From an uncultured Bacilli bacterium (GTDB lineage: Bacteria > Bacillota_I > Bacilli_A > RFN20 > CAG-631): a stretch of DNA of 12,644 bases. The number at the start of each line of letters is the position of its first letter. The stretch's first letter is position 1. Position numbers and translations under genes: made by a program. Below are positions 6,213 through 12,644 of this stretch, one piece after another. The notes beneath the pieces were generated by a model. That model searched no databases and had not been told where the DNA came from. It saw only the letters and a list, made by a program, of their open reading frames with translations. The DNA is taken from assembly GCA_934215405.1 (NCBI GenBank), contig CAKPZU010000054.1, forward strand, positions 1 to 12,644, read 5' to 3'.

Positions 6213-7748
6213 ATGGAAAAGAAAAAGATTATAATTATTGGTGCTGGTATTGCTGGAATGAGTGCTGGAATATATGGCCTTGATAATGATTATGATGTAA
6301 CTATTTATGAAAAGCATAATATTGTTGGTGGCCAATGTACTGGCTGGGTAAGAGATAAGGTATATATTGATGGCTGTGCACATTGGATTGTTGGAACAAA
6401 TGTTGAATCGGATTTATACCCTTTATGGAGACATGTTAACGCTTTTAATGAAAATACCTTAATTCATGAAACTGAATATTTTTCAAAATATGAAATAGAT
6501 GGAAAAACTATTACTTTTTATGCTGACCTTGAAAAGCTTGAAGAGGAATTATTGAAAGTTTCTATTGAAGATAAAAAGCTTATTCATACATTTATTAAAG
6601 GAATAAAAGCTTATCAAAATGTTAAAATACCAGTTGATAAGCCGCTTGATTGTATGAATATTTTTGAGCTAACTGAATTTGGAATCCATATGCTACCAAT
6701 GCTTTATTACTATATAAAATGCCGTAAGACAAATATGAAGGACTTTATTAATAAAATTAAATCACCTACATTAAAGAAATTGTTTTTAAGAATTATTAAT
6801 GAAAACTATAATATTCAAGCCTTAACCTATGTTATGCAAGCTTTATCTAAAAAAGATGCTGGAATGGTTGAAGGTGGCTCACTAAAGCTAGCTAATAATA
6901 TGAAAAAGGAATTTATTAAAAAAGGTGGCAAAGTATTTACTAATAAGGAAGTTGATCATGTAATTATAGAAAACAATAAAGCTATAGGTGTATGCTTTAA
7001 GGATAATAGCGTTGAATATGCTTCATATATTATTTCAACAACTGACGCTTATCATACAATGAATGATTTGCTTTTAAATAAATATCATGATTCATTCTTT
7101 AAAGAAAAATTTACAAATAGGAAAAATAATCCTTTATCAACGAGTATTATGCTATCATATAAGGTAAGTAAGAATTTAACCTCTTATCCAAAGATGCTAA
7201 ATTTTGAAATTACTCCTTTTAAAATTAATAATTTAGTAATTGATAATATTCAAGTTAGAAATTATTTCTTTGATAAAACTATTAATAAGGATGCTAATAC
7301 TTTAATTGTTTTATTAAATACAACTGATGATATTTATGATTATTTGAAAAATATGGATAAAGCATCATATATTAAGGAAAAAGAAAGAATTGGTCAAATT
7401 GTAAAAAAAGAAATAATAAAGCGTTTTTCTTTATATGATAATGAAATATCATTAATAGATGTAGCAACTCCATTAACCTATAACCGTTATACTAATGCTT
7501 ATAGAGGCTCTTATATGTCCTTTATTACAACTAATAAATCAAAAGGCTTAATTAAGAAAAATGTCATTAAAGGTTTAAAAAATTTTGTCTTAGCTGGTCA
7601 ATGGCTAATGCCACCAGGAGGGCTTCCAATTGCTTTATTTACTGGAAAGCATGCAATATATAGAATTACCAAATTAGATAAAAAGAAATTTATCAATTTA
7701 GATGCTAAATATAAGGTTAAGAATTTAGTAAGCATTAAAGCAAATTAA
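6213..7748 (+). CDS. FAD-dependent oxidoreductase, phytoene desaturase/CRTISO-like
   Basis: This 511-residue flavoprotein opens with the dinucleotide-binding motif KKIIIIGAGIAGMSAGIYG (GxGxxG at 10-15), the ribose-binding acidic residue in VTIYEKHN, and the GGQCTGW motif typical of the CrtI/CRTISO/RetSat amine-oxidase-like superfamily. The C-terminus has the matching FAD-contact block FVLAGQWLMPPGGLPIALFTGKHA. The middle is less conserved and should form the substrate pocket. The family desaturates, saturates or isomerises lipid-like polyenes, but the substrate cannot be read from the sequence and no carotenoid gene is nearby. No signal peptide is seen. ATG 6213 is preferred over TTG 6192 because GGTGG (6203-6207) sits 5 bases upstream and the fold starts directly after it. 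It appears to be a single-gene unit between two terminators. Confidence 0.88.
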   Translation: MEKKKIIIIGAGIAGMSAGIYGLDNDYDVTIYEKHNIVGGQCTGWVRDKVYIDGCAHWIVGTNVESDLYPLWRHVNAFNENTLIHETEYFSKYEIDGKTITFYADLEKLEEELLKVSIEDKKLIHTFIKGIKAYQNVKIPVDKPLDCMNIFELTEFGIHMLPMLYYYIKCRKTNMKDFINKIKSPTLKKLFLRIINENYNIQALTYVMQALSKKDAGMVEGGSLKLANNMKKEFIKKGGKVFTNKEVDHVIIENNKAIGVCFKDNSVEYASYIISTTDAYHTMNDLLLNKYHDSFFKEKFTNRKNNPLSTSIMLSYKVSKNLTSYPKMLNFEITPFKINNLVIDNIQVRNYFFDKTINKDANTLIVLLNTTDDIYDYLKNMDKASYIKEKERIGQIVKKEIIKRFSLYDNEISLIDVATPLTYNRYTNAYRGSYMSFITTNKSKGLIKKNVIKGLKNFVLAGQWLMPPGGLPIALFTGKHAIYRITKLDKKKFINLDAKYKVKNLVSIKAN

Positions 7749-7751
7749 TAT

Positions 7752-7780
7752 AAAAAATCACACCATCAGTGTGATTTTTT
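7752..7780. terminator. Bidirectional terminator between convergent genes
   Basis: AAAAAATCACAC (7752-7763) pairs perfectly with GTGTGATTTTTT (7769-7780) across the loop CATCA. The A run on one side and the T run on the other give a terminator in both directions. It serves the FAD oxidoreductase, whose stop is 3 bases upstream, and the minus-strand cluster, whose last stop is at 7794. Confidence 0.9.
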
Positions 7781-7793
7781 AATGACTACTTGC

Positions 7794-9128
7794 TTATAAG
7801 CATTTTAATGTTTCATTAACTAGTGTTTCAATATCTACTAGATTATATCCTTCAACTGATGTATATAGTTTGCTTTTAAATGATTCATACCAATATGGAG
7901 GTATCTTTTTAGCCCCTAAAAACATTCCTATAACACTACCAACTGTTGCTCCATTACAATCTGTATCAAAGCCACACATAATAGCATATCCAATTGAAAG
8001 AGCAAAATCATTTTTACCATATAATAAGCCATGAGCTACAATAGCAGCATTACTTAAAACATAACCCCATTCAAGCTCGATATTTTCATTATATCTTTTT
8101 TGAATATTTTTTCTATTATCTTCTTCAGATACATTATTTTTATAATCATTAATAACTAGCATTATTTCTTCATGAAAACGACTATTATAAGGTATTTGCT
8201 CTAAGGCTTTTAAAATAATAGTTTCCATATTATCATAGCATGGTGCAATAGCATTTAAAGAGCTAACGAACATTTCACCATATATACCATTTTTAGTGTG
8301 AGAAATACTAGCATCATTAAAAGCCATTTTAGCAGCTGCTTTTGGATTGTTTATATTAATATAGCCATAAAAATCACCACGTATTTGGGCGCCAATATAT
8401 TCTCTATATGGATTTTGATGAGTAGCTGTAAATGGTGGAAGTAATCCACTTGCTGCATTTCTAAAGGCAATTCTTTCAGCAGTGCATGTTATTACCATAG
8501 GTAAAAATCTAAGCCATGTTTCTAAAACATTATAAGAGGTAAAATTTCTTCCCCAATATAATACATTTTTAAGTGCTAAAACTGTATATGTAGTATCATC
8601 ATCATTAAAGGATGCATCCTTAAGATTATCAATCCAAAAGCTATTAACATCAATCCATAAGGAATCAATTAATTCTTTAGAGAAATCTTTTTTACTAATA
8701 TATCTACTTAATGGATAATTATTAGTTTCTTTAAGCATTTTTATAATATTATATGAACGCCAGCCTTCAAGTGGTTTACCTAGTAGGCAACCGGCTAATC
8801 TTCCAATCCAAGCACCTTTAATATGATTTTTTATGTCATCATTGCTTAATTCCTTTTTTATAAATGTCGAAGGCTTTAATTCTTGTATGATTTCTTCATA
8901 TGTTGAAGGCTCTACATATTTAAAGCATTCATCAACTTTACATGCATGAAGTTGTTTTTCTAAATCCTCACCTAATTGTTTAACATCTATTTTCCCATAA
9001 TTATTACTTACATATTCACATAAAGGCTTTAAATCATCAACTAATAAGCCTTCCTTTTTACATTGTAAATATTCTATCATTATATATTTTTCATAGTGCA
9101 TCCAGCACCAATTTTTTAATTCACCCAT
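7794..9128 (-). CDS. ADP-ribosylglycohydrolase-fold protein
   Basis: Residues 104 to about 410 carry the ADP-ribosylglycohydrolase (ARH/DraG) fold: KGAWIGRLAGCLLGKPLEGW (104-123), the metal-ligand motif FNDDDTTYT (174-182), HTKNGIYGEMF (277-287) and the second metal motif GFDTDCNGATVGSVIG (386-401). The acidic metal-binding residues are present, so the enzyme looks active. The family removes ADP-ribose from proteins or small molecules using Mg2+ or Mn2+, but this subgroup has no assigned substrate. The first 100 residues (MGELKNWCW...) are helical and match nothing I know. The start is ATG 9128-9126, with AGGAG (9137-9141) 8 bases upstream. The longer frame to 9215 would run through a terminator hairpin and into yhaM and should be dropped. 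Length is 444 residues. Last gene of the minus cluster. Confidence 0.88.
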   Translation of the reverse strand: MGELKNWCWMHYEKYIMIEYLQCKKEGLLVDDLKPLCEYVSNNYGKIDVKQLGEDLEKQLHACKVDECFKYVEPSTYEEIIQELKPSTFIKKELSNDDIKNHIKGAWIGRLAGCLLGKPLEGWRSYNIIKMLKETNNYPLSRYISKKDFSKELIDSLWIDVNSFWIDNLKDASFNDDDTTYTVLALKNVLYWGRNFTSYNVLETWLRFLPMVITCTAERIAFRNAASGLLPPFTATHQNPYREYIGAQIRGDFYGYININNPKAAAKMAFNDASISHTKNGIYGEMFVSSLNAIAPCYDNMETIILKALEQIPYNSRFHEEIMLVINDYKNNVSEEDNRKNIQKRYNENIELEWGYVLSNAAIVAHGLLYGKNDFALSIGYAIMCGFDTDCNGATVGSVIGMFLGAKKIPPYWYESFKSKLYTSVEGYNLVDIETLVNETLKCL

Positions 9129-9146
9129 AAATTTGTCTCCTTTGTT

Positions 9147-9176
9147 AAAAAAAAATGATGTAAAAAATACATCATT
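9147..9176 (-). terminator. Hairpin terminator after yhaM, just before the ADP-ribosylglycohydrolase gene
   Basis: Read on the minus strand, AATGATGTA (9176-9168) pairs perfectly with TACATCATT (9162-9154) across a TTTTT loop, and a run of seven more Ts follows to 9147. It overlaps the yhaM stop codon (9177-9175). The next ribosome binding site lies only 6 bases past the T run. It therefore either ends the SGNH-recX-yhaM transcript or acts as a partial terminator that lowers expression of the last gene. Confidence 0.75.
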
Positions 9177-10119
9177 AAAATTTAGATTTACTATGCTTAT
9201 AAAATGATCTTCCATCTAACCCCATAATACGAGTTGATGTTCCACCAATTTCAACATCCTTTAAAGCTTTATTTATCATAACAATTTTACTATCCATATT
9301 ATCAATCAAAAACATAACTTCCGCTTCTAAAATTAAAGGTAAAACAGGAGAGCCATATTCTAGCTTTCCATGATGTGATAAAACCATGTGTTGTAATAAA
9401 GTAACAACCTCACCTGTAATATTATGCTTTTTAGCTGCTTCAACTATATCTGTTTGAATAATTGAAATATGACCTAAAAGTTTTCCTTCAAGCGTATATT
9501 CTGTAGCTATAGGACCTGATAATTCAACAGTTTTCCCAAGATCATGTAATATAATACCACCATACAATAAATCACGGTTTATTGTAGGATATAAAGAAGA
9601 TATTTGCTTTGCTAAATCAAGCATTGAAACCTCATGGTGTAATAAGCCTCCAGCATATTCATGATGGTTAGTTTTAGCTGCTGGATGAAGTAATAGTTTT
9701 TGATATTTATTATTTACTACCTCTTGAACTATAGTTTTAATTTCAACATCTTCAATACTATCTAAATATTCTAAAAATTTTTCTTCAAGTAATGCTCTAT
9801 TAATTGGAGCTTGTTGAATTAATTCTTCTTCATTGTAATTAATAACAGGTTCAACATCAACGATTTTAAATTGTAATTGGCTATTATTATAAATTAATGG
9901 ATAGCCATCAACTGCTACAACCTTTTTAACAGCAAGTATTTGCTCATCACTTGGAGAAACCTCCCATTTTTTGGCTTCAATTGTTCCTGTTGAATCTTGA
10001 AGGGTTAAAGAAAGATATTTACTTCCTTTTGAGCTTTTTCCTTCACTACATGCAACAACTATTGCTAAATTGATATGACATTCTCTATCAATAAAATCTT
10101 TTAAATCACTAATCTTCAT
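9175..10119 (-). CDS. yhaM: 3'-5' exoribonuclease YhaM (OB fold plus HD domain)
   Basis: YhaM is a metal-dependent 3'-to-5' exonuclease of Bacillota that trims RNA, and single-stranded DNA in vitro. The product is 314 residues, the same length as B. subtilis YhaM as I recall it. The N-terminal OB-fold nucleic-acid domain includes YLSLTLQDSTGTIEAKKW (35-52). The HD phosphohydrolase domain follows: NHHEYAGGLLHHEVSMLDLA (151-170), ILHDLGK (190-196), the conserved ELSGPIATEYTLEGKLLGHIS (199-219), VLSHHGKLEYGSP (246-258) and a late Asp in LIDNMDSK. All expected HD metal ligands are present. Start: ATG 10119-10117, with AAGG 8 bases upstream inside recX. A GTG three codons earlier has no room for a binding site. 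The gene overlaps recX by 11 bases, which suggests translational coupling. Confidence 0.95.
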   Translation of the reverse strand: MKISDLKDFIDRECHINLAIVVACSEGKSSKGSKYLSLTLQDSTGTIEAKKWEVSPSDEQILAVKKVVAVDGYPLIYNNSQLQFKIVDVEPVINYNEEELIQQAPINRALLEEKFLEYLDSIEDVEIKTIVQEVVNNKYQKLLLHPAAKTNHHEYAGGLLHHEVSMLDLAKQISSLYPTINRDLLYGGIILHDLGKTVELSGPIATEYTLEGKLLGHISIIQTDIVEAAKKHNITGEVVTLLQHMVLSHHGKLEYGSPVLPLILEAEVMFLIDNMDSKIVMINKALKDVEIGGTSTRIMGLDGRSFYKHSKSKF

Positions 10120-10864
10120 CAAATACACCTTCTTCTTTCAATGCTTTTTTAATTTCATTTACATTATACCCTTTAATTGCTAATTTTGAAATAACTTTAT
10201 AACAATCATTAGGATATTTCTTTAATACATTTTCTAAATCCTTTTTTAAATTTATTTGTTCTTCATTAAATGTTACATTTTCAAGTGCATAATCAATAAC
10301 AGAATACGAAAAGCCCTTATTTAATAAATTTGTTTTTATTTTATATTTTAGCATTTCATTAGAGTTAGTCTTACTTTTAATTAATGAATTGGCATAAGAA
10401 AGGGCATATTCATAGTTTTCATTATATTCATTTAAGGCTTTTTCTATACTATTTCTACTAATTTTTTTGCTTGCTAAAAATGCTTCAAAGGCTTTAATTC
10501 CTTTATTTGCTTCAAAATGCTCCTTAAAGTGATTTATTAAATTTTCTTCCTTTAAATGGCCTTCATTTTTTAAAAAGCTAATAATAATATCAATAGAGTC
10601 TGAATCAATTTCCTTTTTACTTAAATAGACTTTTAATTCATAAGTTGATATTTCGTTTAAAAATAGCTTATTATAGATTCTTTTTAAAGATTCATGAGCA
10701 AGTGAAAAGGCTTTAATTTCCTTTAAGGTATTATTATCTATTTCTTTATTATTATAAGGCAATAAGCATTCATAATAATAGCTATCAATTGTATAGCTTT
10801 TATTATTTATAGAGATTGTATAAAAGCTTTTATCTTTTTTTATGTTTGTTATTACATTCTTCAT
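10109..10864 (-). CDS. recX: Recombination regulator RecX
   Basis: RecX binds RecA filaments and modulates recombination and the SOS response in the cytoplasm. The 251-residue product is all-helical with the repeated three-helix units of the family. It opens with an N-terminal VITNIKKDK...YTISINNKSYTID strand region. Helical repeats then include AHESLKRIYNKLFLNEISTYELKVYLSKKEI, IDIIISFLKNEGHLKEENLINHF, GIKAFEAFLASKKISRNSIEKAL and a C-terminal pair ending ALKEEGVFDED. The arrangement matches Gram-positive RecX proteins (about 250-270 residues); individual residues diverge, so the call rests on the pattern. The ATG at 10864 lies inside the upstream hydrolase gene (35-base overlap). An AAGGAA element lies about 13 bases upstream, rather far, so coupling to the upstream gene is likely. 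recA is not in the window. Confidence 0.85.
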   Translation of the reverse strand: MKNVITNIKKDKSFYTISINNKSYTIDSYYYECLLPYNNKEIDNNTLKEIKAFSLAHESLKRIYNKLFLNEISTYELKVYLSKKEIDSDSIDIIISFLKNEGHLKEENLINHFKEHFEANKGIKAFEAFLASKKISRNSIEKALNEYNENYEYALSYANSLIKSKTNSNEMLKYKIKTNLLNKGFSYSVIDYALENVTFNEEQINLKKDLENVLKKYPNDCYKVISKLAIKGYNVNEIKKALKEEGVFDED

Positions 10865-11969
10865 TGATTTTAAATATTTCCTTTAATTCTTTATATAGAT
10901 TATTAGCCATTCTATAAAAGCCTAAATCGGTAAGATGTATGCCATCAACTAAGCATTCATATATATCCTTATCTCCTAAAAGTGTATTTCCATCTATAAA
11001 GTAAATGTTTTTATCTTTCCTTACCATTCTTCTTTCTCTAACTACATCTCTTTGGAATCGAAATAATTTATAGCGTTTAGCTGTTGCTTCACTACTTAAT
11101 TCATCTACTGAAAATGGGACCTTACTAATAACAATAATTGGAGTTTTTTTATGCTTGCTTTTAAATGTATCAATAAAAGGCTCTAAATTATTATACATAT
11201 CACCAGTTGCTCCACCATTAGCATCATAATCAAGAATTAGCATTTTAACATTACTAATTGTATTAATTATTTTAGCCATTTCATTTTCACCTAATCCTGA
11301 GCCCGAAAAGCCAAGATTAATAAATTCATATTTTAGCTTTCTACTTAAAATATTAGTATATGACATTCCAGGACGACTAGCACATCCTCCTTGAGTAATA
11401 GATGTTCCATAAACAACAATACGTCCATTGTTTTTATATTTATTAGGGTAAATTATAGCATTTTTATTAACACCGATTAATATATATTCAATTCCTTCAT
11501 ATAATGGTAGATTAATGATTATATCCTTGATATCTTCATCATCACATTCAAAGATAGTTGATTCAAATTCAATGTCTGGAACATTAAATTTACTACATGT
11601 ATAAAAGGTATAACCTTTTTGACCTTTTAAACGATAATATAAATCAACACCCTGCTGGCCAGTTTTAGCCATATGGCACATTGTATAATCGCCTTTATTT
11701 TTCATTTTAACAACTATTTTTTTGGCATTTGTTTTAAAACGAATTTGACCACCAGAAGGATGTGATGCTAACCAATAAACAGCTTCACTAACCTTCTCTT
11801 TACATTTAATTGGTAATCTAAAATATTCATGCTCTTTTTCAAAAAAAGCTAGTCCTAAAACCTTAAAATTATTATCTTCCTTAGGATTATAATAGATAAT
11901 AGAATTATCATTTGTATTATCTACCTTCATATACTTATCAACTTCTTCAATTTTTGTTATTTTAGCCAT
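10830..11969 (-). CDS. SGNH/GDSL-type hydrolase, probably an intracellular esterase
   Basis: This 379-residue protein has two parts. The N-terminal domain (about 40-175) carries GVDLYYR (107-113), the GxDLY signature of the SGNH-associated N-terminal beta domain. The SGNH catalytic domain (about 180-365) shows the four blocks: GTSITQGG with nucleophile S190, NLGFSGSG (G220 region), LDYDANGG with N251, and VDGIHLTDLG giving D342 and H345. The catalytic set is intact. Such enzymes hydrolyse ester or acetyl groups, often on sugars; the substrate here is unknown. No signal peptide is seen, so it should act in the cytoplasm. GAGGT lies just upstream of the ATG at 11969. It is the first gene of the minus cluster and overlaps recX by 35 bases. 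A regulatory tie to recX or yhaM is not evident. Confidence 0.88.
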   Translation of the reverse strand: MAKITKIEEVDKYMKVDNTNDNSIIYYNPKEDNNFKVLGLAFFEKEHEYFRLPIKCKEKVSEAVYWLASHPSGGQIRFKTNAKKIVVKMKNKGDYTMCHMAKTGQQGVDLYYRLKGQKGYTFYTCSKFNVPDIEFESTIFECDDEDIKDIIINLPLYEGIEYILIGVNKNAIIYPNKYKNNGRIVVYGTSITQGGCASRPGMSYTNILSRKLKYEFINLGFSGSGLGENEMAKIINTISNVKMLILDYDANGGATGDMYNNLEPFIDTFKSKHKKTPIIVISKVPFSVDELSSEATAKRYKLFRFQRDVVRERRMVRKDKNIYFIDGNTLLGDKDIYECLVDGIHLTDLGFYRMANNLYKELKEIFKINEECNNKHKKR

Positions 11970-11995
11970 AGATTAACCTCACTTCTTTTTATTAT

Positions 11996-12024
11996 ATTAT
12001 ACCATTTATGAATTAATTATTGTA
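11996..12024 (-). promoter_or_regulatory. Promoter of the SGNH-recX-yhaM cluster
   Basis: On the minus strand TATAAT lies at 12001-11996 and is preceded by TGG (12004-12002), an extended -10 like the one at secA. At 17 bases further upstream the -35 position reads TACAAT (12024-12019), a weak match. The start of transcription would be near 11990, about 20 bases before the ATG at 11969. Confidence 0.6.
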
Positions 12025-12049
12025 TAAGACCATTTAATTAATATATAAT
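12020..12049 (+). promoter_or_regulatory. Promoter of the chromate transporter gene
   Basis: TATAAT at 12044-12049 is a perfect -10 hexamer. Upstream, TTGTAT (12020-12025, 18-base spacing) is a partial -35 that overlaps the -35 zone of the divergent minus-strand promoter. Transcription would begin near 12056, giving a leader of about 22 bases that includes AAGG (12064-12067) as ribosome binding site. Confidence 0.5.
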
Positions 12050-12077
12050 TTATGTGGGCTAAAAAGGTACTGATAAA

Positions 12078-12644
12078 ATGAAAAAGTTATTAGAATTATT
12101 TGCTATTTTCTTTAAAATAGGACTATTTACAATTGGTGGAGGATATGCGATGATTCCACAAATTCAAGATGAAATTGTTAATAAGAAAAAATGGATTGAA
12201 GATGAAGAAATGCTACAAATCATTACTATTTCTGAAACGACTCCAGGGCCAATAGCTATTAATGTAGCAACCTATATTGGCTATAAGCAAAAAGGATTTT
12301 TAGGAAGCCTATTTTCAACACTAGGAGTAATTTTACCATCATTAATTATAATAACAATAGTTTCTTACTTCTTTATGCAATTTATTGAAAATAAATATGT
12401 TGCTTATGCTTTTTATGGGATTAATTTAGCAGTTGCTATTTTAATAATAAAAGCTGGAATTAATTTATTAATAAAAATTGAAAAAAAGCCTCTTGTGATA
12501 ATTGTTTTTATAATATCTAGTATTTTATTGATATTATTTGAATTATTTAATATTAATTTTTCATCAATTTATTTTATATTGATTGGTGGAATAGGTAATA
12601 TGATTATTACATTAATAAATACTAAGAAGGTGAATGTACAATGA
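12078..12644 (+). CDS. chrA: Half-size chromate transporter (CHR family)
   Basis: CHR-family proteins are membrane carriers; some export chromate with proton exchange, and the physiological anion of many short forms is unknown. The 188-residue product is one CHR domain. It contains FTIGGGYAMIPQIQDEI (17-33) and the signature ETTPGPIAINVATYIGY (53-69), followed by about four hydrophobic segments (residues about 75-105, 107-130, 137-156 and 163-180). Full-length chromate transporters have two such domains; short forms are usually encoded as adjacent pairs that act together. This fits the end of the gene: the TGA at 12642-12644 overlaps an ATG at 12641 that has AAGGTG just upstream. The start is ATG 12078, with AAGG 10 bases before it. 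It is divergent from the hydrolase-recX cluster. Confidence 0.92.
   Translation: MKKLLELFAIFFKIGLFTIGGGYAMIPQIQDEIVNKKKWIEDEEMLQIITISETTPGPIAINVATYIGYKQKGFLGSLFSTLGVILPSLIIITIVSYFFMQFIENKYVAYAFYGINLAVAILIIKAGINLLIKIEKKPLVIIVFIISSILLILFELFNINFSSIYFILIGGIGNMIITLINTKKVNVQ
12641..12644 (+). CDS. Probable start of the partner chromate transporter half (runs off the right edge)
   Basis: The last bases read ATGA, so an ATG at 12641-12643 overlaps the chrA stop. AAGGTG sits about 8 bases upstream, a good ribosome binding site. Paired short CHR genes commonly overlap this way. Only the start codon is visible, so the identity is inference from context. Confidence 0.45.

Noticed and set aside
9129..9215. 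Longer start of the ADP-ribosylglycohydrolase gene (29 extra residues)
   Set aside because: The extension runs through the yhaM terminator hairpin and overlaps the yhaM coding end, while the ATG at 9128 has a well-placed AGGAG.
10120..10128. GTG start of yhaM three codons earlier
   Set aside because: The AAGG element abuts the GTG with no spacing; the ATG at 10119 has normal spacing and gives the family length of 314.

Overview
The window looks like an ordinary chromosomal stretch of a very AT-rich, low-GC Gram-positive-type bacterium (Bacillota). An uncultured gut lineage near the Erysipelotrichales, RF39 or Acholeplasma side would fit. The evidence is the strong A/T bias, AGGAG-type ribosome binding sites, the secA-prfB gene pair, and the Bacillota-type genes yhaM, recX and yitT. 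Tryptophan is written TGG throughout, and release factor 2 is present with its UGA-controlled frameshift. UGA is therefore a stop here, unlike in mycoplasmas. I see no insertion sequence, CRISPR array, tRNA or rRNA, and no phage gene.

Layout. (1) 1-412: the 3' part of a small helical protein gene that enters from the left edge. (2) 413-753: a 341-base non-coding stretch with a 12-base direct repeat, a terminator-like hairpin (604-635), and the secA promoter with a perfect dyad over its -35 zone. (3) 754-6096: a tight plus-strand operon, secA, prfB (programmed +1 frameshift), a YitT-type membrane protein and a FolD-type folate enzyme. It ends in a hairpin terminator that overlaps the folD stop. 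(4) 6213-7748: a single CrtI/CRTISO-like FAD oxidoreductase, followed by a 12-bp-stem terminator that can serve both strands. (5) 11969-7794, minus strand: a four-gene cluster reading SGNH/GDSL hydrolase, recX, yhaM exoribonuclease, then an ADP-ribosylglycohydrolase-fold protein. The first three genes overlap, and a terminator hairpin separates the third from the fourth. (6) 11970-12077: a divergent promoter region. (7) 12078-12644: a half-size chromate (CHR) transporter whose stop overlaps the probable start of a partner gene at the right edge.

The plus operon couples protein export (SecA), translation termination (RF2) and one-carbon metabolism (FolD). The minus cluster mixes nucleic-acid functions (RecX, YhaM) with two hydrolases of unknown substrate.

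I did not find a convincing new multi-gene system. The points most worth a second look are: FolD with the catalytic Lys and Gln both replaced; the terminator placed between yhaM and the ADP-ribosylglycohydrolase gene; the dyad in the secA promoter; and the ADP-ribosylglycohydrolase-fold protein with an unassigned N-terminal region. Several starts differ from the longest open frame, and the reasons are given in the entries.
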